Positions 16,382-23,154 of a stretch of DNA of 64,000 nt are shown piece after piece. This DNA comes from Tumebacillus algifaecis (GTDB taxonomy: Bacteria; Bacillota; Bacilli; Tumebacillales; Tumebacillaceae), in assembly GCF_002243515.1 (NCBI RefSeq), contig NZ_CP022657.1:712001-776000 (forward strand). The letters are read 5' to 3'. The position numbers and the translations under genes were made by a program. Position 1 is the stretch's first letter, and every line of letters begins with the position of its first letter. The notes beneath the pieces are model-generated. The model made no database searches, was not told the DNA's origin, and saw only the letters and a list, made by a program, of their open reading frames with translations.

Positions 16382-17878
16382 ATGACGTACAACCCGCAGT
16401 ACAACCGTCCTGTTCAAGGCAACTTCGACCCGGACAATGCATTCAGCCAAGTCCGGGCTGGGACGGGCGCCTATTGGCTGGAAGATGAAGCCAACGAAAT
16501 GCAGGCGATCTTGCGTGAGCAGAACCGCGATACCGTTCGGCGCTTGTTATCGAGCGGTGTGATGCAGCCGCTCACCACGAAGGTAGACACTGCACGAACC
16601 AATACTCTGAAGATTGCGCCATTTGAAGTGGTGCTCGACGGCCTCACCATCAAAGTGAAAGGGGTCAACACCACGGGCACTGCGCGCACCGGGCCGGATG
16701 GGGAGGACAACTTGATCAAGCTGGGGGCGAAACCGACCAGAGGATCTCGCACCGACCTGATCATCTTGGAAGTATTTGAAGAAGAGGTGCAGAGCGGTCA
16801 GGTTCTGTACAAGCATGGGGCGCAAAATAGCGATTACAAGGTTGCCAACAACCTGCTCGATGAGCGAATCTCCGCAGAGACGGCGCGCCGTGTACAGGTG
16901 AAAAGCGTGCTCCGCGTCATCGAGGACGAGTGGAACGGCTGGAAAAATGATTTGAACGGCAGTCCGTATACGGAGCTTTCACCGGGCGTGTTCCGTTCGG
17001 CTGCAGGTCGTCTGATGTTGAAGTTGCTGTCCGTGGCCCGTAGGTCGGATGAGACGGGACTGTCTTCCATCTTCGGAACCACCCCGCGGGCGACCTTGAT
17101 TTCGCAGATGATTCCAAGCAGTTCGATCACATCGGATAAGCTCGCCAGCGCAAGTGTCACGTATGACAAACTTGCATTGGATACAAAGGATACGCTCCAT
17201 CCGTACGAAAATTTGAAAGTTCCGTTTGGAGCGTGGAGTGAGGGAGGGTTCGTTCCGATCCTGCGCTTTTTCCAATGGTTTACCATGAGTTCGCCTGTAA
17301 ATGAAAATGTCTCCTATGGTTCGGCTAAAAACTGGGGAGAGAACTTGCAGAATCGAACGAGTCCCTGCTGGACTACTTTTGAAGGATTCAAGTACATGCC
17401 GTCGCGGGCGGAGCATTTTCGCGACAGTAATCAACAAATGATGACCTACAACGGTCCCTACTACAGTGAGAACGTTTCCCTAATCTGTCTGCAAAACAAG
17501 TCGAGTTTGACAAGGACCTGTAAGTTAGGGATTTATTACTCAAGCAATGCAGTTGAGAATAAGAATGCCGCAGCATCCTTTGCCACTGCAATTATTGACC
17601 CCAATATAAAGCCGCAATTATCAGGTCGATTTGTCGGAAATTGGGAGGCAACAGCGACAGAAAGCAAAATTGACAACAATATCTCTTTCGAAGTGCCTGC
17701 CGGTCATGTGATCATCTTCATTCTCAAAACAAGTCCGCAATTTTTTGCGAACAATGCGCACGACTGCTACTGGTATCACAATTACCATGGAATTACCTAT
17801 TCACACGATGACACGACAACATACTTTAAACCCCACTTGGGTACCTATCACCGTCTGTTGACAGGTGTATGGTCCTAA
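16382..17878 (+). CDS. Fibre-like/receptor-binding protein, paralogue 2
   Basis: 498 aa, ATG behind GGGAGGGGG. It shares the N-terminal module (NFDPDNAFSQVRAGTGAYWL, EDEANEMQAILREQNRD, YKHGAQNSDY, ARRVQVKSVLRV) and the C-terminal motif set (VPAGHVIIFILKT, WYHNYHGI, YFKPHLGTYHRLLTGVW) with paralogue 1. An extra stretch around 235-265 (SSSITSDKLASASVTYDKLA) looks like a repeat-type fibre segment. Base composition is lower in GC toward the 3' end than in neighbouring genes, which suggests a recombined specificity region. Confidence 0.7.
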   Translation: MTYNPQYNRPVQGNFDPDNAFSQVRAGTGAYWLEDEANEMQAILREQNRDTVRRLLSSGVMQPLTTKVDTARTNTLKIAPFEVVLDGLTIKVKGVNTTGTARTGPDGEDNLIKLGAKPTRGSRTDLIILEVFEEEVQSGQVLYKHGAQNSDYKVANNLLDERISAETARRVQVKSVLRVIEDEWNGWKNDLNGSPYTELSPGVFRSAAGRLMLKLLSVARRSDETGLSSIFGTTPRATLISQMIPSSSITSDKLASASVTYDKLALDTKDTLHPYENLKVPFGAWSEGGFVPILRFFQWFTMSSPVNENVSYGSAKNWGENLQNRTSPCWTTFEGFKYMPSRAEHFRDSNQQMMTYNGPYYSENVSLICLQNKSSLTRTCKLGIYYSSNAVENKNAAASFATAIIDPNIKPQLSGRFVGNWEATATESKIDNNISFEVPAGHVIIFILKTSPQFFANNAHDCYWYHNYHGITYSHDDTTTYFKPHLGTYHRLLTGVWS

Positions 17879-17939
17879 GTGTCGTCCTACAGGGAGGGGA
17901 AAGTCTCCCTCTCCCTCACATATCAGGAGGTGATCGAAC

Positions 17940-18860
17940 ATGACCACACATCCCAAATTCAACCGCAACCCGCAAGGAAATTTCTCTGCAGATCATGCCT
18001 TCACTCAAGTGGTGATCGGCTCCGATGCTGTGCTGCTCGAGGATGAACTCAATGAAATGCAGGCGATCCAGCACCATCGGATGAAGGCCTTTTCTGACCA
18101 GAATGGTTACGACGGGGTAAAGACTCCCCTGTGGCATTTCGTTTTTGAAACGTTACCAGGGGTGATTGTGATCCCCGAATTTACGGTGCAAGTTGCTGGA
18201 CATCAGGTCCGTGTGGCGGGGATTGGCAATGACGGTCAAATTCCTCCGGAAACGTGCAATGTGATCCGGATTGTACATGACGAGATACCGACTTTCCGGT
18301 ATGACTTGTTATTCCTCGAAGTCAAAGAACAAATGGTGTCCGTTGCAGACATGTTATACCGTGACGGTGCCCAAGGCTCACAATTTCAACTCACGAATCG
18401 TTTGAACGATCCTCGCCTGAATGAGGAGACAGCCCGTCGTGTTCAGGTGCAAAGCACGCTGCGGGTCGAAACGATCACTTCACAAAACGTGGGGGCATCT
18501 GCCCTTAACGACATGCGAGATCCACAAGGCAGCCCCTATGTATACCATCAAAACGGGCGTTGGCGTTCAACGAATGACTACTACGCCATACCGATTGGCC
18601 GTATCTGCACGGAGGAGCCTGACCCATTTACCCCGATGAACTCAACTTTGTACCCCTTTACCACCACATACAGTCCTTCCTATGACACCAAAGGCGATCT
18701 CGTCCAGATGGTGACGAAGATCGACGATGTCGAACTGGCTAAGGTCAAGGTTACCTATAGGGAATACGACGTCAATGTGGTCAACATCTACAAAGATGGT
18801 CGTGAAGTCACGAGTTATAGGAGTCAGGGCGACGGAAGTTTCGAAAAAAGAGGAGAATAA
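17940..18860 (+). CDS. Fibre-like/receptor-binding protein, paralogue 3 (short)
   Basis: 306 aa, ATG behind AGGAGGTGAT. N-terminal module again shared (NRNPQGNFSADHAFTQV, LEDELNEMQAIQ, YRDGAQGSQFQLTN, TARRVQVQSTLRV) but the C-terminal part differs and lacks the WYxNYHG block. From about residue 230 it is a beta-rich segment with repeated KVTYREYDVNVV-like strands. It may be a second specificity protein or a shortened version. Lower GC than the baseplate genes. Confidence 0.68.
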   Translation: MTTHPKFNRNPQGNFSADHAFTQVVIGSDAVLLEDELNEMQAIQHHRMKAFSDQNGYDGVKTPLWHFVFETLPGVIVIPEFTVQVAGHQVRVAGIGNDGQIPPETCNVIRIVHDEIPTFRYDLLFLEVKEQMVSVADMLYRDGAQGSQFQLTNRLNDPRLNEETARRVQVQSTLRVETITSQNVGASALNDMRDPQGSPYVYHQNGRWRSTNDYYAIPIGRICTEEPDPFTPMNSTLYPFTTTYSPSYDTKGDLVQMVTKIDDVELAKVKVTYREYDVNVVNIYKDGREVTSYRSQGDGSFEKRGE

Positions 18861-18881
18861 CTTCTCGAAGGAGGTTTCAGA

Positions 18882-19268
18882 ATGTTCCAAATTGTTGCAG
18901 GTAAAGTGAGCGTCGGTGGTGGAGTCCGGCTCGCTCGTGAAGCCGAAAAAAATGTGATTGCTGCCGATACGAAAGATGTCACAGCGGTCAATACAGTATT
19001 GGCTACAATCACAGTGCCTCAGTGGAAAACCTACCACCTATCCGAGATCAGCGTAGGCGGCGATGCGGCCAACCGCGTGGACATCATGATCAATGGCGTG
19101 CTGGTGCAGACCATGTATTACCCGGCCTACGGGATGAGCAACAAAACGTACGCGGCAATGCCGAAAGCGAGCGCTGGACAAACGATTCAAGTGATTTCCA
19201 GACAAGCCGTTTCCGGCAAGCATTCCGCGACGATCATCACCCATGAGGGCGCGATTCTGCCCTCCTAG
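18882..19268 (+). CDS. Small beta-sandwich-like tail protein
   Basis: 128 aa, start behind AAGGAGG. Alternating hydrophobic strands (TVLATITVPQWKTYHLSEISV, VDIMINGVLVQTMYY, ATIITHEGAIL) suggest a small jelly-roll or Ig-like domain. It lies at the end of the fibre module and before XhlA. Possibly a fibre tip, decoration or fibre-folding partner. I do not recognise the family. Confidence 0.6.
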   Translation: MFQIVAGKVSVGGGVRLAREAEKNVIAADTKDVTAVNTVLATITVPQWKTYHLSEISVGGDAANRVDIMINGVLVQTMYYPAYGMSNKTYAAMPKASAGQTIQVISRQAVSGKHSATIITHEGAILPS

Positions 19269-19315
19269 CGGTGGCTTGCCACAGATACGAACCGAACAAG
19301 CGAGGTGAAACACCT

Positions 19316-19639
19316 ATGACGATCAACATCGAAGCGCTGAAACAGGGGTTGGACGATGTGAGAGAACGGCACTTGCAGTTTGAAAGCGAGGTCAAAGATG
19401 AACTGAGCAAGATCAAAGACACGCTGGTCGCCCAAGCAGTGGCCAATTCCCGCAATGAGACGATCCTCTCTTCGCTGGTCGAGGAGATCAAAAGCTTTCG
19501 CAGTGAATTTATGAACCTGCTCACCGAAAGCGTCAAAGCATCGAACAGCCAAAACTCCGGCTGGCACGAGTTGGCGGTCAAAGTGGTGATGAGCGTCCTC
19601 GCCCTCGCCGCTGCTGCTTATGGCGTGTCCAAGCTGTAA
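19316..19639 (+). CDS. xhlA: XhlA-like haemolysin/holin partner
   Basis: 107 aa from the ATG at 19316 (GAGGTGAAA ahead); an upstream in-frame start at 19271 has no ribosome binding site. Residues 1-70 are a coiled coil (DDVRERHLQFESEVKDELSK), and the C-terminus is a single membrane segment (VVMSVLALAAAAYGVSKL). This is the build of PBSX XhlA, which associates with the membrane and works with the holin in host lysis. It is followed by the amidase and holin genes, the usual PBSX lysis order. Confidence 0.85.
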   Translation: MTINIEALKQGLDDVRERHLQFESEVKDELSKIKDTLVAQAVANSRNETILSSLVEEIKSFRSEFMNLLTESVKASNSQNSGWHELAVKVVMSVLALAAAAYGVSKL

Positions 19640-19660
19640 GCAAAAGGAGGTGTAGGCGCG

Positions 19661-20404
19661 ATGAACATCATCGACCTGCTCTTGACCAACCCTGACGCCC
19701 GATCGCGTCGCGCGATCACGCCAAAAGGCGTAGTCCTGCACTGGGTCGCCAACCCAGGCAGCACCGCGCGCAACAACCGCGATTATTTTCAAAACGGAGT
19801 CAGTGCCGCCAAGCAAAACTGGGCATCGGCCCACTATGTCATCGATGATCGCGAGACCGTCCGCTGTATCCCGGAGATGGAGATGGCCTACCATGTCGGC
19901 GCTACTTCGTACAACCAAGCGGCCCTCAAGCAATTTGCCACCACTTACCCGAACGACTGTCTGATCGGCATCGAACTCTGCCATGCCGATTGGACAGGCA
20001 CGTTTGGCACAGGCACGTGGTCGCAGGCGGTGGAGTTGGTCGCCGACATCTTGCGTCGCTACAAGCTGCCCGTGTCGGCCATCGTGCGCCACTACGACAT
20101 CACGGGCAAGGAATGCCCGCGGGTAATGGTCCGTGATCCGGCGGTGTTCACCGCCTTTAAAGCGGATGTCGAGCGCTTGCTCAACCCGCCGTCCGCACCG
20201 CCCAAACAGCCGAAGTCGCCCGGTCCGGCACCAGATGTATCTGGGGATCATTTTGCGGCCGAAGCGGTGGCCTGGGCCTACAAACACAAGATTTCGGCTG
20301 GCATCGACAGTCAGAAAAACTTCGCGCCAGACCGCCCGGTCACGCGCGCGGAGATGATCGTACTGCTCAAGCGCACCTTCGATCTGCTACAAGGAGGTGA
20401 ATAA
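19661..20404 (+). CDS. N-acetylmuramoyl-L-alanine amidase with SLH domain (endolysin)
   Basis: 247 aa, ATG behind AAAGGAGGTG. Amidase_2 fold at residues 10-165 with zinc-ligand candidates in GVVLHWVANPG and RHYDITGKECPR; cleaves the stem peptide from muramic acid. A Pro-rich linker at about 172-190 leads to one S-layer homology domain (AVAWAYKHKISAG, FAPDRPVTRAEMIVLLKR). No signal peptide, so export needs the holin encoded just downstream. SLH targeting suggests it binds secondary wall polymer of an S-layer-bearing host. Role: lysis of the producer to release tail particles. Confidence 0.93.
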   Translation: MNIIDLLLTNPDARSRRAITPKGVVLHWVANPGSTARNNRDYFQNGVSAAKQNWASAHYVIDDRETVRCIPEMEMAYHVGATSYNQAALKQFATTYPNDCLIGIELCHADWTGTFGTGTWSQAVELVADILRRYKLPVSAIVRHYDITGKECPRVMVRDPAVFTAFKADVERLLNPPSAPPKQPKSPGPAPDVSGDHFAAEAVAWAYKHKISAGIDSQKNFAPDRPVTRAEMIVLLKRTFDLLQGGE

Positions 20405-20405
20405 C

Positions 20406-20786
20406 ATGACCGAATGGCTTTCCTACCTGCAAGAGCCCCTCGTGCTGATCAGCATTGCTGGGGCTTTTGTCGTCCTCACCCTCTTTCTCGATCTCAACCA
20501 CAACACGCATCGCCTGCGCCAAGCGCTGTTGCAACTGATGCTGCGCGCGGAAAAACAGGCGACCTCGGGTGCATACGGCTCGGTCAGCGGCCCGGAACTG
20601 ATGGATCTCGTCGTCAAAAAAGCGGTGGCGTCCGTCGTTCCGCTGTTGCCGATCTACCTGCGCCCGTTTCTCACCGAAAAATTTGTGCGTCACATGGCCC
20701 AACTGCTCTACGAAAAAGCGTATGACTATCTCGATGACGGGCAGCTCAATCACTCGTTCGTCTTGGATAAACGGGACGAAGCGTAA
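20406..20786 (+). CDS. Holin-like protein (LLH type)
   Basis: 126 aa from the ATG at 20406 behind AAGGAGGTGA; the GTG at 20397 lies inside the ribosome binding site. One N-terminal membrane segment (PLVLISIAGAFVVLTLFLDL) is followed by a helical cytoplasmic region (RQALLQLMLRAEKQATSG, VKKAVASVVPLLP). This matches LLH-family phage holins. The ribosome binding site overlaps the end of the amidase gene, coupling the two. Last gene of the tail operon; a strong terminator follows. Confidence 0.78.
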   Translation: MTEWLSYLQEPLVLISIAGAFVVLTLFLDLNHNTHRLRQALLQLMLRAEKQATSGAYGSVSGPELMDLVVKKAVASVVPLLPIYLRPFLTEKFVRHMAQLLYEKAYDYLDDGQLNHSFVLDKRDEA

Positions 20787-20793
20787 CCGAACC

Positions 20794-20828
20794 TGCCTGC
20801 CTCTTTCAATGAGGCAGGCATATTTTTA
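20794..20828 (+). terminator. Terminator of the tail operon
   Basis: Perfect 10-bp stem TGCCTGCCTC / GAGGCAGGCA with a 7-base loop, followed by TATTTTTATT. It lies just behind the holin stop. Confidence 0.9.
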
Positions 20829-20864
20829 TTGCGCATTGTTGGATCTTATATTATATTCAAAATG

Positions 20865-20878
20865 AGAACATAGGTTTG
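20865..20878. promoter_or_regulatory. LexA (SOS) box-like site
   Basis: AGAACATAGGTTTG fits the Bacillus LexA pattern GAAC-N4-GTTY with good flanks. It lies 24 bases ahead of the small gene at 20903, over a region that also has AT-rich promoter sequence (TTATATTATATTC). Confidence 0.65.
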
Positions 20879-20902
20879 TATCGATTATGGAAGGTGGCCG
20901 CG

Positions 20903-21211
20903 ATGTACGACCTAAAGGACGTCTATGGCGAAACGGTGCGTGATCCTGACTTCATGAGAGCGACCCGGCAACAGATGCTTTCCGAATTTCGAAAACGCAG
21001 TCTTGAGGCCGGTTATCCGCCGATTGTCGCGGACTTTTTCCTCGAAGTCGAAGGGCCCGACCGTTCGGATCGCGCGCTTTTGGAATTATTTAGCAAGCTG
21101 CGAGCACGATGGATGCTGGAGGGCCGCTGGTTGACCACAGAAGAAGCACAAGCAGCAGGGACTTGGGACGACATGCTCCAAGTCGCCCACAATATTTACG
21201 ATTTTGAATAG
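20903..21211 (+). CDS. Small SOS-box gene, unknown function
   Basis: 102 aa from the ATG at 20903 (GGAAGGTGG ahead); the longer in-frame start at 20876 lies within the operator region. Acidic, soluble, helical protein (LKDVYGETVRDPDF, RKRSLEAGYPPIVADFFLEV, WDDMLQVAHNIYDFE); no HTH or membrane segment seen. It lies between the lysis module and the sigma gene with its own LexA-like box and its own terminator. A checkpoint, anti-sigma or immunity role is possible but unsupported. Confidence 0.7.
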   Translation: MYDLKDVYGETVRDPDFMRATRQQMLSEFRKRSLEAGYPPIVADFFLEVEGPDRSDRALLELFSKLRARWMLEGRWLTTEEAQAAGTWDDMLQVAHNIYDFE

Positions 21212-21219
21212 TCGTACGA

Positions 21220-21247
21220 AGACCCACAACTGCCGGGTCTTTTTTTT
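21220..21247 (+). terminator. Terminator behind the small SOS gene
   Basis: AGACCC / GGGTCT stem with a 9-base loop followed by seven T. Confidence 0.75.
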
Positions 21248-21322
21248 ATGTCCATTTGTTAGCGGTTACAACCGTTTCGATTAAATTAGTCATTGTACTG
21301 TGCGGCTAGATCGTTTAAGATA

Positions 21323-21336
21323 AGAACATACGTTCG
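21323..21336. promoter_or_regulatory. LexA (SOS) box, near-perfect
   Basis: AGAACATACGTTCG contains GAAC-ATAC-GTTC, matching the Bacillus LexA consensus CGAACRNRYGTTYG at all positions except the first base. It lies 40 bases ahead of the sigma-like gene, so DNA damage should induce that gene. Confidence 0.88.
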
Positions 21337-21375
21337 TGTTTTTGTTTGGCGCAAGCAGCGTGCAGGAGGAAAAAG

Positions 21376-21963
21376 ATGGAGAAACAAACAAATCACTTAG
21401 ATCAATTGGCAGAAGACTGTAAGCGCGGCATGATTTCATTTGAAGAAGTGGTACGGTTGATGCATAAACGAATCAAAGCGATCGCGTGGCAGGCGGCCAG
21501 AGCCTACGAGCGCTTTAAACCGATGTACGATGTTGACGATTATGAGAACCGCGTCCTGTGGGCGCTCGAGAAAGCGATCAATAGTTGGAATCCACACAAG
21601 GAGGCCGGTTTTGCGACCTACTTTGAGCGGGTGGCGCAATACGAATTAAATGCGGTGCGCAAGGAGATGAACGCCTTGTCTCGCCAAAGCAACCTCGACG
21701 CGTTCTCTTATGAGTTTCATCTGCAAGAGGGCCGAGGCACTGAGCTTGCTTGTGCAGATGACGGATATAAAAGCGGCGAATTTCGCGCCGTGCTCGACGG
21801 CGTTCCCCTGTCGGAGCAACAGCGGAAAATCTGCCGGCTGGTCATGCAAGGATACAAAAATAAAGAGATTGCGGCTGGCCTTGGCGTCACCGAAGCGGCG
21901 ATCTCGATGACGCTGAAGCGGCTTCGTCCCAAATTTGCTGATGCCGAATTGTCCGGCTATTAA
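21376..21963 (+). CDS. Sigma-70 family factor, probable activator of the tail operon
   Basis: 195 aa from the ATG at 21376 behind AGGAGGAAA. Residues 20-100 resemble sigma region 2 (YDVDDYENRVLWALEKAINSW, FATYFERVAQYELN). Residues 140-190 form a region 4/LuxR-like helix-turn-helix (LSEQQRKICRLVMQGYKNKE, AAGLGVTEAAISMTLKRLRP). Its size and two-domain build resemble Xpf-type phage sigma factors that drive late tail genes. The LexA box directly upstream makes it the likely SOS switch. The target promoter is not proven; the tail operon lacks a visible sigma-A promoter, which fits. Confidence 0.85.
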   Translation: MEKQTNHLDQLAEDCKRGMISFEEVVRLMHKRIKAIAWQAARAYERFKPMYDVDDYENRVLWALEKAINSWNPHKEAGFATYFERVAQYELNAVRKEMNALSRQSNLDAFSYEFHLQEGRGTELACADDGYKSGEFRAVLDGVPLSEQQRKICRLVMQGYKNKEIAAGLGVTEAAISMTLKRLRPKFADAELSGY

Positions 21964-21983
21964 GATACGTGAAGTGGTGGCAG

Positions 21984-22019
21984 AGAGGCAGGTTCTGTTT
22001 TTAGAACCTGTCTCTTTTT
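21984..22019 (+). terminator. Terminator behind the sigma gene
   Basis: 13-bp stem AGAGGCAGGTTCT / AGAACCTGTCTCT (one G-U pair), 6-base loop, then TTTTT. Confidence 0.92.
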
Positions 22020-22087
22020 GTGTTAATTTGGAATGTTTATTGGCCTATATAGATGGCACAAGGAACTTGACGAAAGGAATGATTACG

Positions 22088-22393
22088 ATGAGTCAAAAGA
22101 TCATTTTACCGAACCAACAAGAGATCGAACGCGTACAATCTGCCGTCGCCAACAATGGGAAGCGTCTGGACAGCGTGCAACAAAGCCGCTACTGGAACGA
22201 ACCGATCACACGCGGCGAAGCGCAGCAGGCGATGGGACAGATCGTCAACGAGGCTTTGCAAAGTTTTGTCCACTTTTTAGGTGAAAATTTCGAACTGACA
22301 GCCAAGACACCGCTTGGCGAACAGATTTTGCAAGAACTTGAAACGGTGCAATCGACAGCAGGAACGGCAGCAGATGAGCCTTCCGACCACTAA
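22088..22393 (+). CDS. Small hypothetical protein of the tail-control region
   Basis: 101 aa; ATG at 22088 about nine bases behind AAAGGA, with an alternative ATG at 22079. Soluble, helical (QQEIERVQSAVANNGKRLD, EAQQAMGQIVNEALQSF). It overlaps the next gene by 20 bases, so the two are co-translated. No family recognised. Position suggests a role in regulation of the tail element. Confidence 0.6.
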   Translation: MSQKIILPNQQEIERVQSAVANNGKRLDSVQQSRYWNEPITRGEAQQAMGQIVNEALQSFVHFLGENFELTAKTPLGEQILQELETVQSTAGTAADEPSDH

Positions 22394-22802
22394 GCGGCCA
22401 GGATTGAGAGGGGGCAAGATCATCGTGGGGATGGTGAAACGCGATATCGACAAAGGAAGACGGATGGCCGATGTGTTTGACTATGGATCGACCGCGGCGC
22501 TGAAGACAGCTTTGCGCTCCCTGCACAAGTTGCGCTTGAGCGCTGAGCAGGGCTGTCCGACCGCGCAGGCGATCCTGATCGATTTGAAAACGGCGCTGGG
22601 TGAGTACAAAAGTGACGAGGTGTTGGGGCGCGTGGTCGTAACCGATCGCCAGAAGGAGGCGATCGTCCTACACCTGATCGACGACCGGAGCCTGCAAGAG
22701 ACGGCGCAACTGCTCGGCGTCGATCCGACGGCGATCTCGCATCGCGTCGCCTCGGGGCTCAAGCGCATGATGCACTTTTTGCAAACGGGCAGGGCGGCTT
22801 GA
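22374..22802 (+). CDS. Sigma region 4/ArpU-like transcriptional regulator
   Basis: 142 aa from the ATG at 22374; a start further in (GTG or ATG near 22425-22431) cannot be excluded. The C-terminal third is a sigma region 4-type HTH (VTDRQKEAIVLHLIDDRSLQ, TAQLLGVDPTAISHRVASGL). There is no region 2, so it should not direct polymerase by itself. Phage late regulators of the ArpU/RinA kind have this build. Together with the upstream sigma factor it may form the control circuit of the tail operon. The stop overlaps the next start (TGATG). Confidence 0.7.
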   Translation: MSLPTTKRPGLRGGKIIVGMVKRDIDKGRRMADVFDYGSTAALKTALRSLHKLRLSAEQGCPTAQAILIDLKTALGEYKSDEVLGRVVVTDRQKEAIVLHLIDDRSLQETAQLLGVDPTAISHRVASGLKRMMHFLQTGRAA

Positions 22803-23083
22803 TGAACCGCTCGGCCACCAGCCGCCCGGCACGCACCCGCCAAGAGGTGGAGGAGTACCTGCGCAACCCAGACAACGTGCTTGGCGCAGATATTTTGGAG
22901 GAGCTGGCCAACGACCTGCTGGCGCCGATCCTCAAAGACAAATCGCGCACCAAGTCGGCCCGCCAAGAGTACTCCATCCTCTCCCCGCGCCAACTCGAAC
23001 GCCGCTGGGAGCGGGAAATCGTCTTCACCAGTCTTTCCAAAGGTGCCAAGGTACTGCTGGGACTTACGGTGGAGGATGACTGA
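22802..23083 (+). CDS. Small hypothetical protein coupled to the regulator
   Basis: 93 aa; ATG overlaps the upstream stop. Highly charged, helical (RTRQEVEEYLRNPDN, ADILEELANDLLAPILKD, SPRQLERRWEREIVFTSL). No membrane segment, no HTH clearly visible. Translational coupling suggests it works with the ArpU-like protein. Last gene of the element; a symmetric hairpin terminator follows. Confidence 0.6.
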   Translation: MNRSATSRPARTRQEVEEYLRNPDNVLGADILEELANDLLAPILKDKSRTKSARQEYSILSPRQLERRWEREIVFTSLSKGAKVLLGLTVEDD

Positions 23084-23122
23084 ACAGAAGGAGGCTACAA
23101 ACGTGTCGCCGTTGGTTCGAAA

Positions 23123-23150
23123 AAGAGCTCTGCCGATCGGCAGAGCTCTT
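23123..23150. terminator. Bidirectional terminator
   Basis: Perfect 12-bp arms AAGAGCTCTGCC / GGCAGAGCTCTT around GATC, with A/T runs on both sides. It separates the control genes of the tail element from the convergent 1131-aa gene. Confidence 0.85.
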
Positions 23151-23154
23151 TTGC

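Noticed and set aside
1811-20786. Complete prophage
   Set aside because: No integrase, terminase, portal, capsid or replication genes and no attachment-site repeats seen; only tail, lysis and control genes are present.
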